A stretch of DNA of 39,225 nt from positions 1-39,225 of the forward strand of contig JAJEEM010000005.1 of assembly GCA_022820995.1 (NCBI GenBank), written 5' to 3'. The DNA is from Gemmatimonadota bacterium. Its GTDB lineage: Bacteria > Gemmatimonadota > Gemmatimonadetes > Palauibacterales > Palauibacteraceae. The notes beneath the pieces are model-generated. The model worked only from the letters and a program-made list of their open reading frames with translations. It was not told the DNA's origin and did no database searches. Position numbers and translations under genes: made by a program. Shown here in pieces: positions 1 through 8,787 of the stretch (position 1 is the first letter of the stretch; each line of letters starts with the position of its first letter).

Positions 1-2
1 CT

Positions 3-95
3 GCGGGGTTTTTGGCGATGACTACGCCGGGTTACGCTGTGGCGCACTTTCTTCTGGCCCACTTGCTGACCGGCCTCATCGACCTCCTCGGATAG
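3..95 (+). CDS. C-terminal end of an unidentified membrane protein (partial)
   Basis: The frame is open from the window edge to TAG at 93-95 and encodes about 30 residues, mostly hydrophobic, with the stretch YAVAHFLLAHLLTGLIDLLG. This looks like the last membrane helix of an integral membrane protein. The next 60 codons in the same frame (see 120-278) read as the amphipathic tail often seen behind rhomboid-like domains, so the TAG may interrupt one gene. The upstream part lies outside the window, so the family cannot be named with confidence. Confidence 0.4.
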   Translation, partial: AGFLAMTTPGYAVAHFLLAHLLTGLIDLLG

Positions 96-119
96 GACCG
101 CCCCGGCCGCCGGCGCCGG

Positions 120-278
120 GTGGACGGGGATTCCCTCGACGAAGTGGACCGGATCCTCGACAAGATCCGCGCGGACGGCATGGACTCGCTCTCCGCGCGC
201 GAGCGCGCCTTCCTCGACGAAGTGAGCCGGCAGTACCAGCAGACCAAGGGGACGGAGAAGAAGACCCGCACACACTAG
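120..278 (+). CDS. Short acidic tail-like protein, or the tail of a rhomboid-type gene split by TAG
   Basis: From GTG at 120 to TAG at 276-278 this encodes 52 residues. The core has L-D-x-x-D-x-I-L-D-K-I then D-G-x-D-S-L-x-x-x-E-R-x-F-L-D-E-V-S. I recall this pattern as the short helical domain at the end of many rhomboid-family intramembrane proteases, especially in GC-rich Gram-negatives. It is in phase with the hydrophobic frame ending at 95; only the TAG at 93-95 and an arginine-rich linker separate them. There is no clear ribosome binding site before the GTG. It may be the tail of a gene with a nonsense change, a separate small gene, or evidence of read-through. Confidence 0.4.
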   Translation: MDGDSLDEVDRILDKIRADGMDSLSARERAFLDEVSRQYQQTKGTEKKTRTH

Positions 279-325
279 CCCGCCCGCGCACGCCGGCCCG
301 CCGGCACCCGCACCCGCGGCCCGGC

Positions 326-354
326 TGGAGTTTTTCGCCGCCGGTTTCTACAAT
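326..354 (+). promoter_or_regulatory. Possible sigma70-type promoter before the EF-G gene
   Basis: TACAAT at 349-354 is a good -10 element in otherwise very GC-rich DNA. The hexamer 17 bases upstream (TGGAGT, 326-331) matches the -35 consensus at only three positions. It lies 110 bases before the EF-G start in the only sizeable gap (279-464) of this gene run, so it could drive the long operon. Pattern reading only. Confidence 0.35.
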
Positions 355-464
355 GTCCGCCCCGCGCGAGCCCCCGGCCGGGCGCGTCGCGCACGGAACG
401 GCCCGTGGCCGGAGCAAGCGCCTGTCGCGGGTCGCCGGCCCCGGTTCCATCCCAGGAGGAGTAC

Positions 465-2552
465 ATGGCGCCTGCCGCCTCGGAATATCAAACGCGCAAC
501 CTTCGCAACGTCGTCCTGTTCGGGCACGGAGGGGCGGGAAAGACCACGCTAGTGGACGCGATGTGCTACATCGCCGGCGGAGCCACGCGGAAGGGCGATG
601 TCCAGAAGGGGAACGCGCTCACCGATTTCACGCCGGAAGAGACCGGCCACGGGATCTCGATCAACCTCGCCGTCGCCCACGCCGTCCGGAACGACGTGCG
701 CATCAACCTCATCGACACCCCCGGCTATCTCGATTTCCTGGGCGAAGTCGTGGCGGGGATCCGCGTGGCGGACGCCGGCATCTGCGTCATCGATGCGATC
801 TCCGGCGTCGAGGTGGGGACGGAAAAGACCTGGGCCGCCGCGGATGCCGCGAGCCTGCCGCGGGCCGTCTTCGTCTCGATGATGGACCGGGACAACGCGG
901 ACTTCCGCAACACGCTCGGTCAGATCCGCGACGAACTCACCTCCGCCGCCATGCCGGTCCACGTCCCCATCGGGGCGGGCGGGGACTTCAGCGGCTTCGT
1001 CGACCTCCTCACGATGAAGGCCCATACCTCCAGGGGAGGCGACAAGGGGGCGGCCGACGTGGCCGACGCGCCCGAGGACGTCGCGTCGGAGGTGGAGGAC
1101 CTCAGGGAGGAACTCATCGAGGCGATCGTGTCGGGGGATGACGACCTGCTCGAAGCCTATTTCGAAGGAGAGGAACTCGACCCCGGCCGGCTCGGCGAGG
1201 TGTTCGCGGAGGCGATCCGCGCCGGCGACATCGTCCCCGTGTTCTGCGGCTCATGCCAGACGAGCGCGGGAGTGCCGGCCCTCATGGACCGCATCGTGGA
1301 ACTCTTCCCCTCGCCCGACCGTGCCGCGCCCCGGACCGCGAGCGACGGAAAGGGCGAAGTGTCGCTGGACCCGGGAGCCGGGGCGCCCGCCGCGGCGCTC
1401 GTCTTCAAGACGACATCGGAGCCCCACGTCGGCGACCTGAGCTACTTCCGCGTCTTCTCCGGCCGCATCACGAACGGCGTCACGCTCGCGAACCCCGACC
1501 GTTCCGCGAGCGAGCGCATCGCGCACCTCGCGATTCCGCACGGGGAGCGCCGCATCGACGTCGACGCGCTGAACCCCGGCGACATCGGGGTCGTGACGAA
1601 ACTCAAGGACACGCACACCGGGGACACGCTCTGCGACAGCGGGAGCCAGCTCTCGTTCGGCGGAATCGAATGGCCGCGGCCCGATCTCTCTCTCGCCGTC
1701 ACCGCCCGCACGCGGGCCGACGAGGACAAGATCGGCAACGGACTCGCGAAGCTGCACGAGGAGGACCCGACCTTCTCCTCCGGCTACGACCCCGAGCGGG
1801 GACAGACGATCATCCGCGGGCTCGGGGAGATCCACCTCAACATCTCGCTGGAGAAGATGACCCGGAAGTACGGGGTCAACGTGGACACGCACCAGCCGAA
1901 CATCGCCTACCGCGAGACGATCACGAAGACCGCGGAGGGGCAGGGGCGCCACAAGAAGCAGTCGGGCGGGCGCGGGCAGTTCGGCGACTGCCACATCCGG
2001 CTCAGCCCGCTGCCGCGCGGGGAAGGGTACAAGTTCGTCGACTCGATCAAGGGCGGCGTGATCCCGACCAAGTTCGTCCCGGCCGTGGGGAAGGGGATCG
2101 GGGAGGCCTCGAACCGGGGGGTCCTCGCCGGCTATCCGCTCGTCGACTTCCAGGCCGAGTGCTACGACGGCTCGCATCACTCCGTGGACAGCTCGGACAT
2201 CGCCTTCCAGATCGCGGGATCCATCGCGTTCCAGAAGGTCGCGCGGGACGCGAACCCCGTGATCCTCGAGCCGATCATGGAGGTCGAGGTCGAGACGCCC
2301 GAGGAATACATGGGCGAGGTGATGGGAGACCTCAACCAGCGGCGGGGCCGCGTGCTCGGCATGGACTCGAAGGGGCGGCGGCAGATCGTGAAGGCGCACG
2401 TTCCCCAGGCCGAACTCTACAAGTACTCCGCCGCGCTGCGCTCCCTGACGCACGGAAAGGCGACGCACACGCGCAGCCTGGCTGCGTACGAGCAGGTTCC
2501 TCCGCATGTTCAGGAGAAGGTGATCGCCGAGTCGCAGCGCGACGACGACTAG
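465..2552 (+). CDS. fusA: Elongation factor G-like translational GTPase (EF-G2 type)
   Basis: This 695-residue protein has the five-domain EF-G layout. It has a P-loop GHGGAGKT at residues 20-27, the G3 motif DTPGYLDF, and domain II-V signatures such as GRGQFGD and a C-terminal GxVMGDLNxRRGR segment. EF-G moves tRNA and mRNA through the ribosome with GTP. The GHGGAGKT loop (rather than GHIDAGKT) places it among the EF-G-like paralogues, whose exact role is less settled. The G4 motif reads S-M-M-D around residues 138-141 instead of N-K-M-D, so its nucleotide preference or rate may differ. ATG 465 is chosen because AGGAGG (454-459) lies just upstream; an in-frame start at 405 has no such site. 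yebC follows after 22 bases. Confidence 0.92.
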   Translation: MAPAASEYQTRNLRNVVLFGHGGAGKTTLVDAMCYIAGGATRKGDVQKGNALTDFTPEETGHGISINLAVAHAVRNDVRINLIDTPGYLDFLGEVVAGIRVADAGICVIDAISGVEVGTEKTWAAADAASLPRAVFVSMMDRDNADFRNTLGQIRDELTSAAMPVHVPIGAGGDFSGFVDLLTMKAHTSRGGDKGAADVADAPEDVASEVEDLREELIEAIVSGDDDLLEAYFEGEELDPGRLGEVFAEAIRAGDIVPVFCGSCQTSAGVPALMDRIVELFPSPDRAAPRTASDGKGEVSLDPGAGAPAAALVFKTTSEPHVGDLSYFRVFSGRITNGVTLANPDRSASERIAHLAIPHGERRIDVDALNPGDIGVVTKLKDTHTGDTLCDSGSQLSFGGIEWPRPDLSLAVTARTRADEDKIGNGLAKLHEEDPTFSSGYDPERGQTIIRGLGEIHLNISLEKMTRKYGVNVDTHQPNIAYRETITKTAEGQGRHKKQSGGRGQFGDCHIRLSPLPRGEGYKFVDSIKGGVIPTKFVPAVGKGIGEASNRGVLAGYPLVDFQAECYDGSHHSVDSSDIAFQIAGSIAFQKVARDANPVILEPIMEVEVETPEEYMGEVMGDLNQRRGRVLGMDSKGRRQIVKAHVPQAELYKYSAALRSLTHGKATHTRSLAAYEQVPPHVQEKVIAESQRDDD

Positions 2553-2574
2553 AAAAGCGAGCGGGCGATAGCCG

Positions 2575-3327
2575 GTGGCGGGCCATTCGAAGTGGTCGAA
2601 GATCAAGCGCCAGAAGGCGGTGACCGACAAGGCGAAGGGGAAGCTCTTCTCCAAGCTCGGTCGCGAAATCGCCGTGGCGGCGCGGGAAGGCGGGGGAGAT
2701 CCGGACTTCAATCCGCGCCTGCGGACCGCGATCGACAACGCGAAGAGCCAGCGGATGCCGGCCGACAACATCGATCGCGCGGTGCGCCGCGGGACGGGAG
2801 ACCTGCCGGGCGCGAGCTTCGAGGAGGTCACGCACGAGGGCTACGCGCCGGGGGGCGCCGCGCTCTACCTCGAGTGCCTGACGGACAACCCCCGGCGCAC
2901 GCTGGCCGAACTCCGGCATCTGCTCGACAAGCGGGGCGGAAACCTGGGCCAGAGCGGCTCCGTCGCGTGGATGTTCGAGCGCAAGGGCCAGATCCTCGTG
3001 TCCGCCGACGATTGCGACGAGGACGCGGTGCTCGACGCGGCGCTCGAGGCGGGGGCGGAGAACTTCGAGTCCGAGGACGGGATGTACGTCGTGACGACGA
3101 CGGCGTCCGACTTCCACGACGTGCTCGGCGCGATGCGCGACGCCGGCGTTCCGGTCGAGGAGGCGGAGCTCGCGATGGTGCCCGGCAACACGGTGAAACT
3201 GGAGGGGCGCGACGCGGAGAAGGTGCTCGCCGTCCTGCACGCGCTCGACGAGCACGACGACGTGCTGAAGGTGAATACGAACGTGGACCTGGAGGAGGCG
3301 GAGGGGGCGGACTGGGAAGCCCCCTGA
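2575..3327 (+). CDS. yebC: YebC/PmpR family protein
   Basis: The 250-residue product has the family N-terminus MAGHSKWSKIK and the conserved stretches P-A-D-N-I-D-R-A, G-Y-A-P-G-G and N-L-G-x-x-G-S-V-A-W-M-F. Length matches the family (240-250). YebC proteins were long annotated as transcription regulators, and recent work links members to relief of ribosome stalling at proline-rich stretches, which would suit this proline-rich proteome. The start is GTG, the only one that gives the complete conserved N-terminus. It sits directly before ruvC, the order found in many bacteria, and is probably co-transcribed with it: the gap is 2 bases. Confidence 0.95.
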   Translation: MAGHSKWSKIKRQKAVTDKAKGKLFSKLGREIAVAAREGGGDPDFNPRLRTAIDNAKSQRMPADNIDRAVRRGTGDLPGASFEEVTHEGYAPGGAALYLECLTDNPRRTLAELRHLLDKRGGNLGQSGSVAWMFERKGQILVSADDCDEDAVLDAALEAGAENFESEDGMYVVTTTASDFHDVLGAMRDAGVPVEEAELAMVPGNTVKLEGRDAEKVLAVLHALDEHDDVLKVNTNVDLEEAEGADWEAP

Positions 3328-3329
3328 AG

Positions 3330-3806
3330 GTGCTGGGCGTCGACCCGGGCACGCGGGCGACCGGCTACGGCTTCGTCGAAGGGCGCCGCCCGGGAGGGTC
3401 CGCGTATCGCCTCATCGAGTGCGGCGTCGTGCGGCCGCGCGGGGAGGACCTCCCCGACCGTCTCGTGGACATCCACACCGCGGCGCTCGAACTCATCGAC
3501 CGGCTCGAGCCGGCGTGCGTCGCGATCGAGAGCGCCTTTCACGGACGGAACGCGCGCACCGCGCTCGTGCTAGGACACGCGCGCGGCGTCCTCGTGCTCG
3601 CGGCGGCGCTGCGGGACCTGCGGGTGTACGAGTACGCGCCGCGCGAGGTCAAGAAGCGCGTCGTGGGGACGGGCGCCGCGAGCAAGGAACAGGTCGGCTT
3701 CATGGTCAAGCACCATCTGCGGCTCGGCGAGCCGCCGCGTCCGGCGGATGCGGCGGACGGGTGCGCGGTCGCGCTCTGCCACCTCCTCGGCGGGCCGATC
3801 CGGTGA
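3330..3806 (+). CDS. ruvC: Holliday junction endonuclease RuvC
   Basis: RuvC cuts four-way DNA junctions symmetrically at the end of homologous recombination. The 158-residue product keeps all four acidic residues of the RNase H-like active site: D5 in GVDPGT, E67 in IESAF, and D140 and D143 in the DAADG helix. GTG 3330 lies 2 bases after the yebC stop. It leaves almost no residues before the first beta strand, which is normal for RuvC. The stop overlaps the ruvA start as GTGA, implying coupled translation. The length is slightly below the usual 160-175. Confidence 0.95.
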   Translation: MLGVDPGTRATGYGFVEGRRPGGSAYRLIECGVVRPRGEDLPDRLVDIHTAALELIDRLEPACVAIESAFHGRNARTALVLGHARGVLVLAAALRDLRVYEYAPREVKKRVVGTGAASKEQVGFMVKHHLRLGEPPRPADAADGCAVALCHLLGGPIR

Positions 3807-4405
3807 TCCGGCGCCTCCGGGGCGAACTCGTCGGGCGCGCGGAGGGCGTCGTCGAGATCCGCACGGGCGACGGCGTCGGCTACGAGGTCGGCGTGCCGCT
3901 CGGGCTCGCCGGACGCCTTCCGCCCGAGGGGTCCGAGGTCGAACTGCACACCGTCCTCGTCGTGCGCGACGACGCCTTCGAGCTGTTCGGCTTCGAGACG
4001 CCGCGCGACCGCGAACTCTTCCAGCGGCTCCGCGTCCCGAGCGGCGTGGGCCCCCGGCTCGCGCTCGCGATCCTCGGGGCGCTTCGGCCCGAACGCGTCG
4101 TGCGCGCGATCCGGGCCAAGGACCACCGCACGCTCCAGACCGTGAGCGGCGTCGGCAAGAAGACGGCCGAACGCATCGTGGTCGAACTCAGCGACAAGCT
4201 CGACGACCTCGGCGACATGGGCGACGATCCCGTGCCGGGCGGCGGGGTCGCCGCTGCGGCCGTGCAGGCGCTGCGCGGCCTCGGCTACCCGCGCTCCCGG
4301 AGCGAGAACGCCGTCAGCCGCGCCCTGGAGGGACTCGCGCAGGCGGGCGAGGACCCCGGCGTGGGAGCCGAGGAACTCGTGCGCCGCGCATTGCGGCACG
4401 TATGA
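3803..4405 (+). CDS. ruvA: Holliday junction DNA-binding subunit RuvA
   Basis: RuvA binds the crossed junction as a tetramer and loads the RuvB motor. The 200-residue protein has the three expected parts: the OB-fold (I-x-R-L-R-G-E-L start and GDGVGYEV), two helix-hairpin-helix motifs ([11 protein letters not shown] and [10 protein letters not shown]), and a C-terminal RuvB-contacting domain ([10 protein letters not shown]). The GTG start overlaps the ruvC stop and the stop overlaps the ruvB start as ATGA. Confidence 0.95.
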   Translation: MIRRLRGELVGRAEGVVEIRTGDGVGYEVGVPLGLAGRLPPEGSEVELHTVLVVRDDAFELFGFETPRDRELFQRLRVPSGVGPRLALAILGALRPERVVRAIRAKDHRTLQTVSGVGKKTAERIVVELSDKLDDLGDMGDDPVPGGGVAAAAVQALRGLGYPRSRSENAVSRALEGLAQAGEDPGVGAEELVRRALRHV

Positions 4406-5541
4406 CCGCGCCGGGGCCGCCGGGCCGGTCCGGCGACACGCGGAACGCGGGCGACGCCGGGTCCGGGGCCGCCGGGGACGAGGCCCGTCCGCGCACGGAG
4501 ATCACGACGCCCGAGGTGCTCGAAAGCGACGAGCGTCCCGACGCCTCGCTGCGCCCGCGGCGGCTCGACGAGTTCATCGGGCAGGCGCGGGTCAAGGAGA
4601 GCCTCTCCGTCTTCGTGGAGGCGGCGCTGGGTCGCGAGGAAGCGCTCGACCACACCCTCTTCTACGGCCCTCCGGGCCTCGGAAAGACGACGCTCGCCCT
4701 CCTCCTCGCGGACGAACTCGGCGTCGGGATCAAGCTCACCTCCGGCCCCGTGCTCGAGAAGCCGGGCGACCTCGCCGGCCTGCTCACGAACCTCCCGCCG
4801 CGCGGGATCCTCTTCATCGACGAGATCCACCGTCTGCGACCCGTGATCGAGGAGTTCCTCTATCCGGCGATGGAGGACTACCGCATCGAGATCCGGCTCG
4901 GCGACGGGCCTCGGGTGGAGACCTTCTCGATGAAGCTCGAGCGCTTCACGCTCGTGGGCGCGACGACCCGCTTCGGGCTCCTGACCGCCCCGATGCGCGC
5001 GCGCTTCGGCGTCATCGAGCGCCTCGGCTACTACCCGCCGGAGGAACTCGCGCGCATCGTCACCCGCTCCGCGAGCCTTCTCGACATCCCGATCACGCCC
5101 GGAGGCGCCGGCGAGATCGCCCGCCGCGCCCGCGGCACCCCCCGGATCGCGAACCGCCTCCTGCGCCGCGTCCGCGACTACGCGCAGGTAAGGAGCGACG
5201 GCAGGATCGATTCCGGGACGGCGGAGAAGGGTCTCACCCTGCTCAACGTCGACGAGTACGGTCTCGACGAGATGGACGCGCGCGTGCTGAAGGCGATCAT
5301 CGAGACCTTCGATGGGGGACCGGTGGGACTGGCCTCCCTCGCGGTCGCCGTGGGCGAGGACGCGGGGACGCTCGAGGAGGTCTACGAGCCGTACCTGATC
5401 CAGAACGGGTACATGCAGCGCACCTCACGCGGCCGTGTGGCCACCCGGAAGGCGTACGAGCGCTTCGGTTACGCCCTCCCGAGCGACCGGGAGGGGTCGG
5501 AGGGCGGGGCACAGGGCGGCCTGTTCGGCGATGACGGATGA
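4402..5541 (+). CDS. ruvB: Holliday junction branch-migration ATPase RuvB
   Basis: RuvB is the hexameric AAA+ motor that drives branch migration together with RuvA. The 379-residue product has Walker [12 protein letters not shown] from about residue 89, Walker B (I-L-F-I-D-E-I-H), the sensor-1 motif G-A-T-T-R, an arginine-finger region (M-R-A-R-F-G) and the C-terminal winged helix ending Y-L-I-Q-x-G-Y-x-x-R-T-x-R-G-R. About 45 residues rich in Gly, Asp and Ala precede the conserved start (L-R-P-x-x-L-D-E-F-I-G-Q), longer than usual. ATG 4402 is chosen for its ATGA overlap with ruvA. The 3' end overlaps queA by 11 bases. Confidence 0.96.
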   Translation: MTAPGPPGRSGDTRNAGDAGSGAAGDEARPRTEITTPEVLESDERPDASLRPRRLDEFIGQARVKESLSVFVEAALGREEALDHTLFYGPPGLGKTTLALLLADELGVGIKLTSGPVLEKPGDLAGLLTNLPPRGILFIDEIHRLRPVIEEFLYPAMEDYRIEIRLGDGPRVETFSMKLERFTLVGATTRFGLLTAPMRARFGVIERLGYYPPEELARIVTRSASLLDIPITPGGAGEIARRARGTPRIANRLLRRVRDYAQVRSDGRIDSGTAEKGLTLLNVDEYGLDEMDARVLKAIIETFDGGPVGLASLAVAVGEDAGTLEEVYEPYLIQNGYMQRTSRGRVATRKAYERFGYALPSDREGSEGGAQGGLFGDDG

Positions 5542-6715
5542 GCGGGCGGGCCGGACGGAGGCGTACGACTACGAACTGCCGGCCGAGCTGATCGCGGCCC
5601 GGCCGGCCCCCCGGCGCGACGCCAGCCGCCTCCTCGTGCTGGACCGCGCCCGGCGCCGCTTCACGGACGCGGCCTTTCCCGCGCTGCTCGAGCGGCTCTC
5701 CGACGGCGATGCCGTCGTCGTCAACGACAGCCGCGTCTTTCCGGCCCGGCTGCTGGGCCGCAAGCCGACCGGCGCCCGCGCCGAGATCCTCCTCGTCCGC
5801 CCCGAGTCCGACGCGCTCCGGCCGTTCGCCCCCTTCGACGAAGCGGACACCCGCCTCTGGCGCGCGATGGTCCGCCCCGGCGGCAAGCTCAAGCCGGGCC
5901 GCACCGTGGACATCGCGGACGGGTTCGCCGTCGAGATCCTCGACTCCGCGCCCGACGGCACCCGCCTCGTGCGGCTCGCCGGCGACGACGACCCGTGGAG
6001 CCTGATCCAGCGCCACGGCCGCGTTCCCCTCCCCCCGTACATCGTCCGCGACGCCGGCGACGGACGTCCGCGGCCGGACGGGGCGCGGCGCGCGTACGAC
6101 GATGCCGACGACCGGGAGCGCTACCAGACCGTGTACGCGGCGCCGTCCGGAAGCGTCGCCGCGCCGACGGCGGGACTTCACTTCACCCGGGAGACGCTCG
6201 CCGCGATCGAGGCCCTGGGCGTCCGCCTCGTGTCCCTCACCCTTCACGTCGGCTTCGGCACCTTCCGTCCGGTGACCGCGGACCGGATCGACGAGCACGA
6301 GGTCGCCCCCGAGGCGTACAGCTTCTCCCCCGCCGCGGCCGAGGCGCTGAACGCGACGCGCGCGGCGGGCGGGCGCGTGTTCGCCGTCGGCACGACCTCC
6401 TGCCGGGTCCTGGAGACCGTCGTCGCGGGCGGCGGCACCGGTGGCGGCGGCACGGGCGGCGGCCCCTCGGCGAGCGGCCCCTCGGCGGGCGGCCCCTTCG
6501 CACCGGGGCGGGGCTGGACGGACCTCTTCATCCGTCCCCCGCACACCTTCCGCGCCGTGGACGCCCTCGTGACGAACTTCCACCTTCCACGGTCCAGCCT
6601 GCTCATGCTCGTCGCGGCGTTCGCGGGCCTGGAACTCACGCTCGAGGCCTACGCGCACGCGATCCGCGAGAGATACCGCTTCTATTCCTACGGCGACGCG
6701 ATGGTCATCACATGA
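5531..6715 (+). CDS. queA: S-adenosylmethionine:tRNA ribosyltransferase-isomerase QueA
   Basis: QueA transfers and rearranges the ribose of SAM onto 7-aminomethyl-7-deazaguanine in tRNA, giving epoxyqueuosine. Family signatures are present: Y-x-L-P-x-E-L-I-A near the start, [21 protein letters not shown], the block L-H-V-G-x-G-T-F-x-P-V, and the C-terminal T-N-F-H-L-P-x-S-x-L-L-M-L followed by Y-R-F-Y-S-Y-G-D-A. At 394 residues it is about 45 longer than usual; much of the excess is a Gly/Ser-rich insert encoded at about 6427-6510. tgt starts 10 bases downstream, so both queuosine enzymes are made together. Confidence 0.95.
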   Translation: MTDERAGRTEAYDYELPAELIAARPAPRRDASRLLVLDRARRRFTDAAFPALLERLSDGDAVVVNDSRVFPARLLGRKPTGARAEILLVRPESDALRPFAPFDEADTRLWRAMVRPGGKLKPGRTVDIADGFAVEILDSAPDGTRLVRLAGDDDPWSLIQRHGRVPLPPYIVRDAGDGRPRPDGARRAYDDADDRERYQTVYAAPSGSVAAPTAGLHFTRETLAAIEALGVRLVSLTLHVGFGTFRPVTADRIDEHEVAPEAYSFSPAAAEALNATRAAGGRVFAVGTTSCRVLETVVAGGGTGGGGTGGGPSASGPSAGGPFAPGRGWTDLFIRPPHTFRAVDALVTNFHLPRSSLLMLVAAFAGLELTLEAYAHAIRERYRFYSYGDAMVIT

Positions 6716-6725
6716 GAACGACGCC

Positions 6726-7916
6726 GTGACGGCGCCCGCGGACGCCGAGCGCTTTCGCGTCGAGGGGACGAGCGGGCGGGCGCGCGCCGCGACGCTCCGC
6801 CTGTCGCGCGGCACGATCCACACACCCTGCTTCATGCCGGTCGGGACGCTCGGGACGGTGAAATCGCTCACCCCCGGGGAACTCCGAGACGCGGGGGTCG
6901 AGGTCCTGCTCGGGAACGCCTATCACCTCTACCTGAGGCCGGGCACGCGCGTGCTCGAGGAACTCGGCGGACTCCACCGGTTCATGGGATGGGACGGTCC
7001 CATCCTCACCGACTCCGGCGGGTTCCAGGTCTTCTCGCTCGCCCGCATCAACCGGATCGACGACGAGGGCGTCACCTTCCGCAGCCACCTGGACGGGAGC
7101 CTGCACCGGCTCACGCCGGAACTCTCGATGGAGATCCAGGCCGCGATCGGCTCCGACATCCGCATGGCGTTCGACGAATGTCCCCCCGGGGAGTCCTCCC
7201 CCGAGGCCGCGCGGACCGCGGTCGAACGCACGCTCGCCTGGCTCGCGCGGTGCCGGGCGAGCCACGAGGCGCATCGGGCCGCGCATCCCGGCGACGACAG
7301 TCTCCTCTTTCCCATCCTCCAGGGCGCCTCGTACGAAGACCTTCGCCTCGAATCCGTCGAACGCACGCTCGCCATGGGCGAGTGGCCGGGCGTCGGGATC
7401 GGCGGACTCTCCGTGGGCGAGGAGAAGGACGTGACGCACCGCGTGCTCGACGCCATCGAACCCGCCCTTCCCCCCGACCGGCCCCGCTACCTGATGGGCG
7501 TCGGCTATCCCGACGACGTCATCGAGGCGGTGCGGCGCGGCGTGGACATGTTCGACTGCGTGGCGCCGACCCGGAACGGGCGCAACGGCACCGCCTTCAC
7601 GGCCGGGGGCCGCCTCAACATCAAGGGCGCGCGCTTCGCATCCGACCCCGCGCCGCTCGACGAGACGTGCGACGGCCCCTGCTGCGCCGGCTACAGCCGC
7701 GCCTACCTGCGGCACCTCTTCGTGAGCGGCGAACTGCTCGGCCTGCGGCTCCTCTCGCTGCACAACGTGCGCTTCCTGATCCGATTGACTTCCCACGCGC
7801 GCGCGGCGATCCTGCGGGGCGAATACGACCGCTGGGCCGACGACTGGCTTGCGACCTACCGGCGCGGCTCCCCGCGCCCCGCGACCGAACAGGAAGGTGA
7901 GGACGGACCATGCTGA
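6726..7916 (+). CDS. tgt: tRNA-guanine transglycosylase
   Basis: Tgt swaps guanine 34 of GUN-anticodon tRNAs for preQ1, the step before QueA. The 396-residue protein has the active-site D96 in D-S-G-G-F-Q-V-F, the nucleophile D277 in M-F-D-C-V-A-P-T-R, and G-G-L-S-V-G-E. The usual zinc motif C-x-C-x2-C is altered: here C315 is followed by D-G-P, then C319 and C320, with the expected histidine at 346. The last cysteine and the histidine keep their places, but the middle one has moved. The GTG start follows queA by 10 bases; the stop lies 4 bases inside the yajC coding region. Confidence 0.95.
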   Translation: MTAPADAERFRVEGTSGRARAATLRLSRGTIHTPCFMPVGTLGTVKSLTPGELRDAGVEVLLGNAYHLYLRPGTRVLEELGGLHRFMGWDGPILTDSGGFQVFSLARINRIDDEGVTFRSHLDGSLHRLTPELSMEIQAAIGSDIRMAFDECPPGESSPEAARTAVERTLAWLARCRASHEAHRAAHPGDDSLLFPILQGASYEDLRLESVERTLAMGEWPGVGIGGLSVGEEKDVTHRVLDAIEPALPPDRPRYLMGVGYPDDVIEAVRRGVDMFDCVAPTRNGRNGTAFTAGGRLNIKGARFASDPAPLDETCDGPCCAGYSRAYLRHLFVSGELLGLRLLSLHNVRFLIRLTSHARAAILRGEYDRWADDWLATYRRGSPRPATEQEGEDGPC

Positions 7917-8203
7917 TGCTGAACCTCATGGGCGCCCCCGAGGGAGGGACGGCGAATCCGGCCGCCACCATGATGATGATGTTCGGATTCATCGCCATCT
8001 TCTACTTCATCTTCTTCCGTCCGCAGCGGAAGCAGCAGAAGGAGCACCAGGAGATGGTCAAGAACCTGAAGCGGGGGGACAGGGTTTCGACGATCGGCGG
8101 CATCGTGGGCGAGATCGTCCACCTCACGAACGACATCGTCACGATCAAGAGCGGCGACACGCGGGTCGAAGTCGAGCGCTCGAAGATCGGCAAGGTCAAC
8201 TAG
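7910..8203 (+). CDS. yajC: Sec translocase accessory protein YajC
   Basis: A 97-residue protein with one membrane helix (about residues 22-40, the M-M-M-M-F-G-F-I-A-I-F-Y region), then F-F-R-P-Q-R-K-Q-Q-K and a small beta-rich domain with L-K-x-G-D-x-V-x-T-I-G-G-I-x-G, the YajC signature. YajC joins SecDF at the SecYEG channel. An AGGTGAGG ribosome binding site lies inside the end of tgt, before ATG 7910. In many bacteria secD and secF follow directly; here def does. Confidence 0.95.
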   Translation: MLMLNLMGAPEGGTANPAATMMMMFGFIAIFYFIFFRPQRKQQKEHQEMVKNLKRGDRVSTIGGIVGEIVHLTNDIVTIKSGDTRVEVERSKIGKVN

Positions 8204-8259
8204 CCGCCGCGGGTTCGGCGCCTCCGCCCCGCCGGCTCCGGCCGCCTCGCCGAGTCCTC

Positions 8260-8754
8260 GTGATCCGCGACATCCGCATCTTCGGAGATCCCGTCCTGCG
8301 GGAGAAATGCGCCCCCGTGGCGGAGATCGACGACGACGTCCGCCGGCTCGCCGCCGACATGCAGGAGACGATGTACGACGCGGACGGCATCGGTCTCGCG
8401 GCGCCCCAGGTGGGCGTGCCGATCCGTCTCTTCGTGTACGACGTGCGCGACGACGAGATCCCGCCCGGCGTTCTCGTGAACCCCGAGATCGTCGAAGAGG
8501 AGGGCGCGGCGAAGGAGGAGGAGGGATGCCTCAGCATCCCCGGACTGTCGGAGACGGTCGAGCGGAGCGAGTCCATCGTCGCCCGCGGCCTCGGACTGGA
8601 CGGAGAGCCGGTCGAGATCCGCGCCGACGGCATCCTGAGCCGCTGCATCCAGCACGAGAAGGACCACCTGGACGGGATCCTCTTCCTCGATCGCGTGAGT
8701 CCGCTCAAGCGCAAGATCCTGCTCGCGAAGTGGCGGAAACAGGAGCGGGACTGA
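8260..8754 (+). CDS. def: Peptide deformylase
   Basis: Removes the formyl group from new proteins. All three metal-site motifs are present in this 164-residue enzyme: G-I-G-L-A-A-P-Q-V-G, E-G-C-L-S (cysteine ligand) and H-E-K-D-H at residues 132-136 (two histidines and the catalytic glutamate). The start is GTG 8260, since the conserved N-terminus (I-R-D-I-R-I-F-G-D-P-V-L) begins right there. It is 56 bases after yajC and 33 before fmt, the classic def-fmt pairing of removal and addition of the formyl group. Confidence 0.95.
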   Translation: MIRDIRIFGDPVLREKCAPVAEIDDDVRRLAADMQETMYDADGIGLAAPQVGVPIRLFVYDVRDDEIPPGVLVNPEIVEEEGAAKEEEGCLSIPGLSETVERSESIVARGLGLDGEPVEIRADGILSRCIQHEKDHLDGILFLDRVSPLKRKILLAKWRKQERD

Positions 8755-8787
8755 AGCGGCTGCGGGCGGCATGAGGGGTCTCTTCCC

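Noticed and set aside
1251..2831. 526-codon open frame on the minus strand opposite the EF-G and yebC genes
   Set aside because: It spans two clear genes of the other strand, is Arg/Pro/Val-rich and shows no motif. GC-rich antisense shadow.
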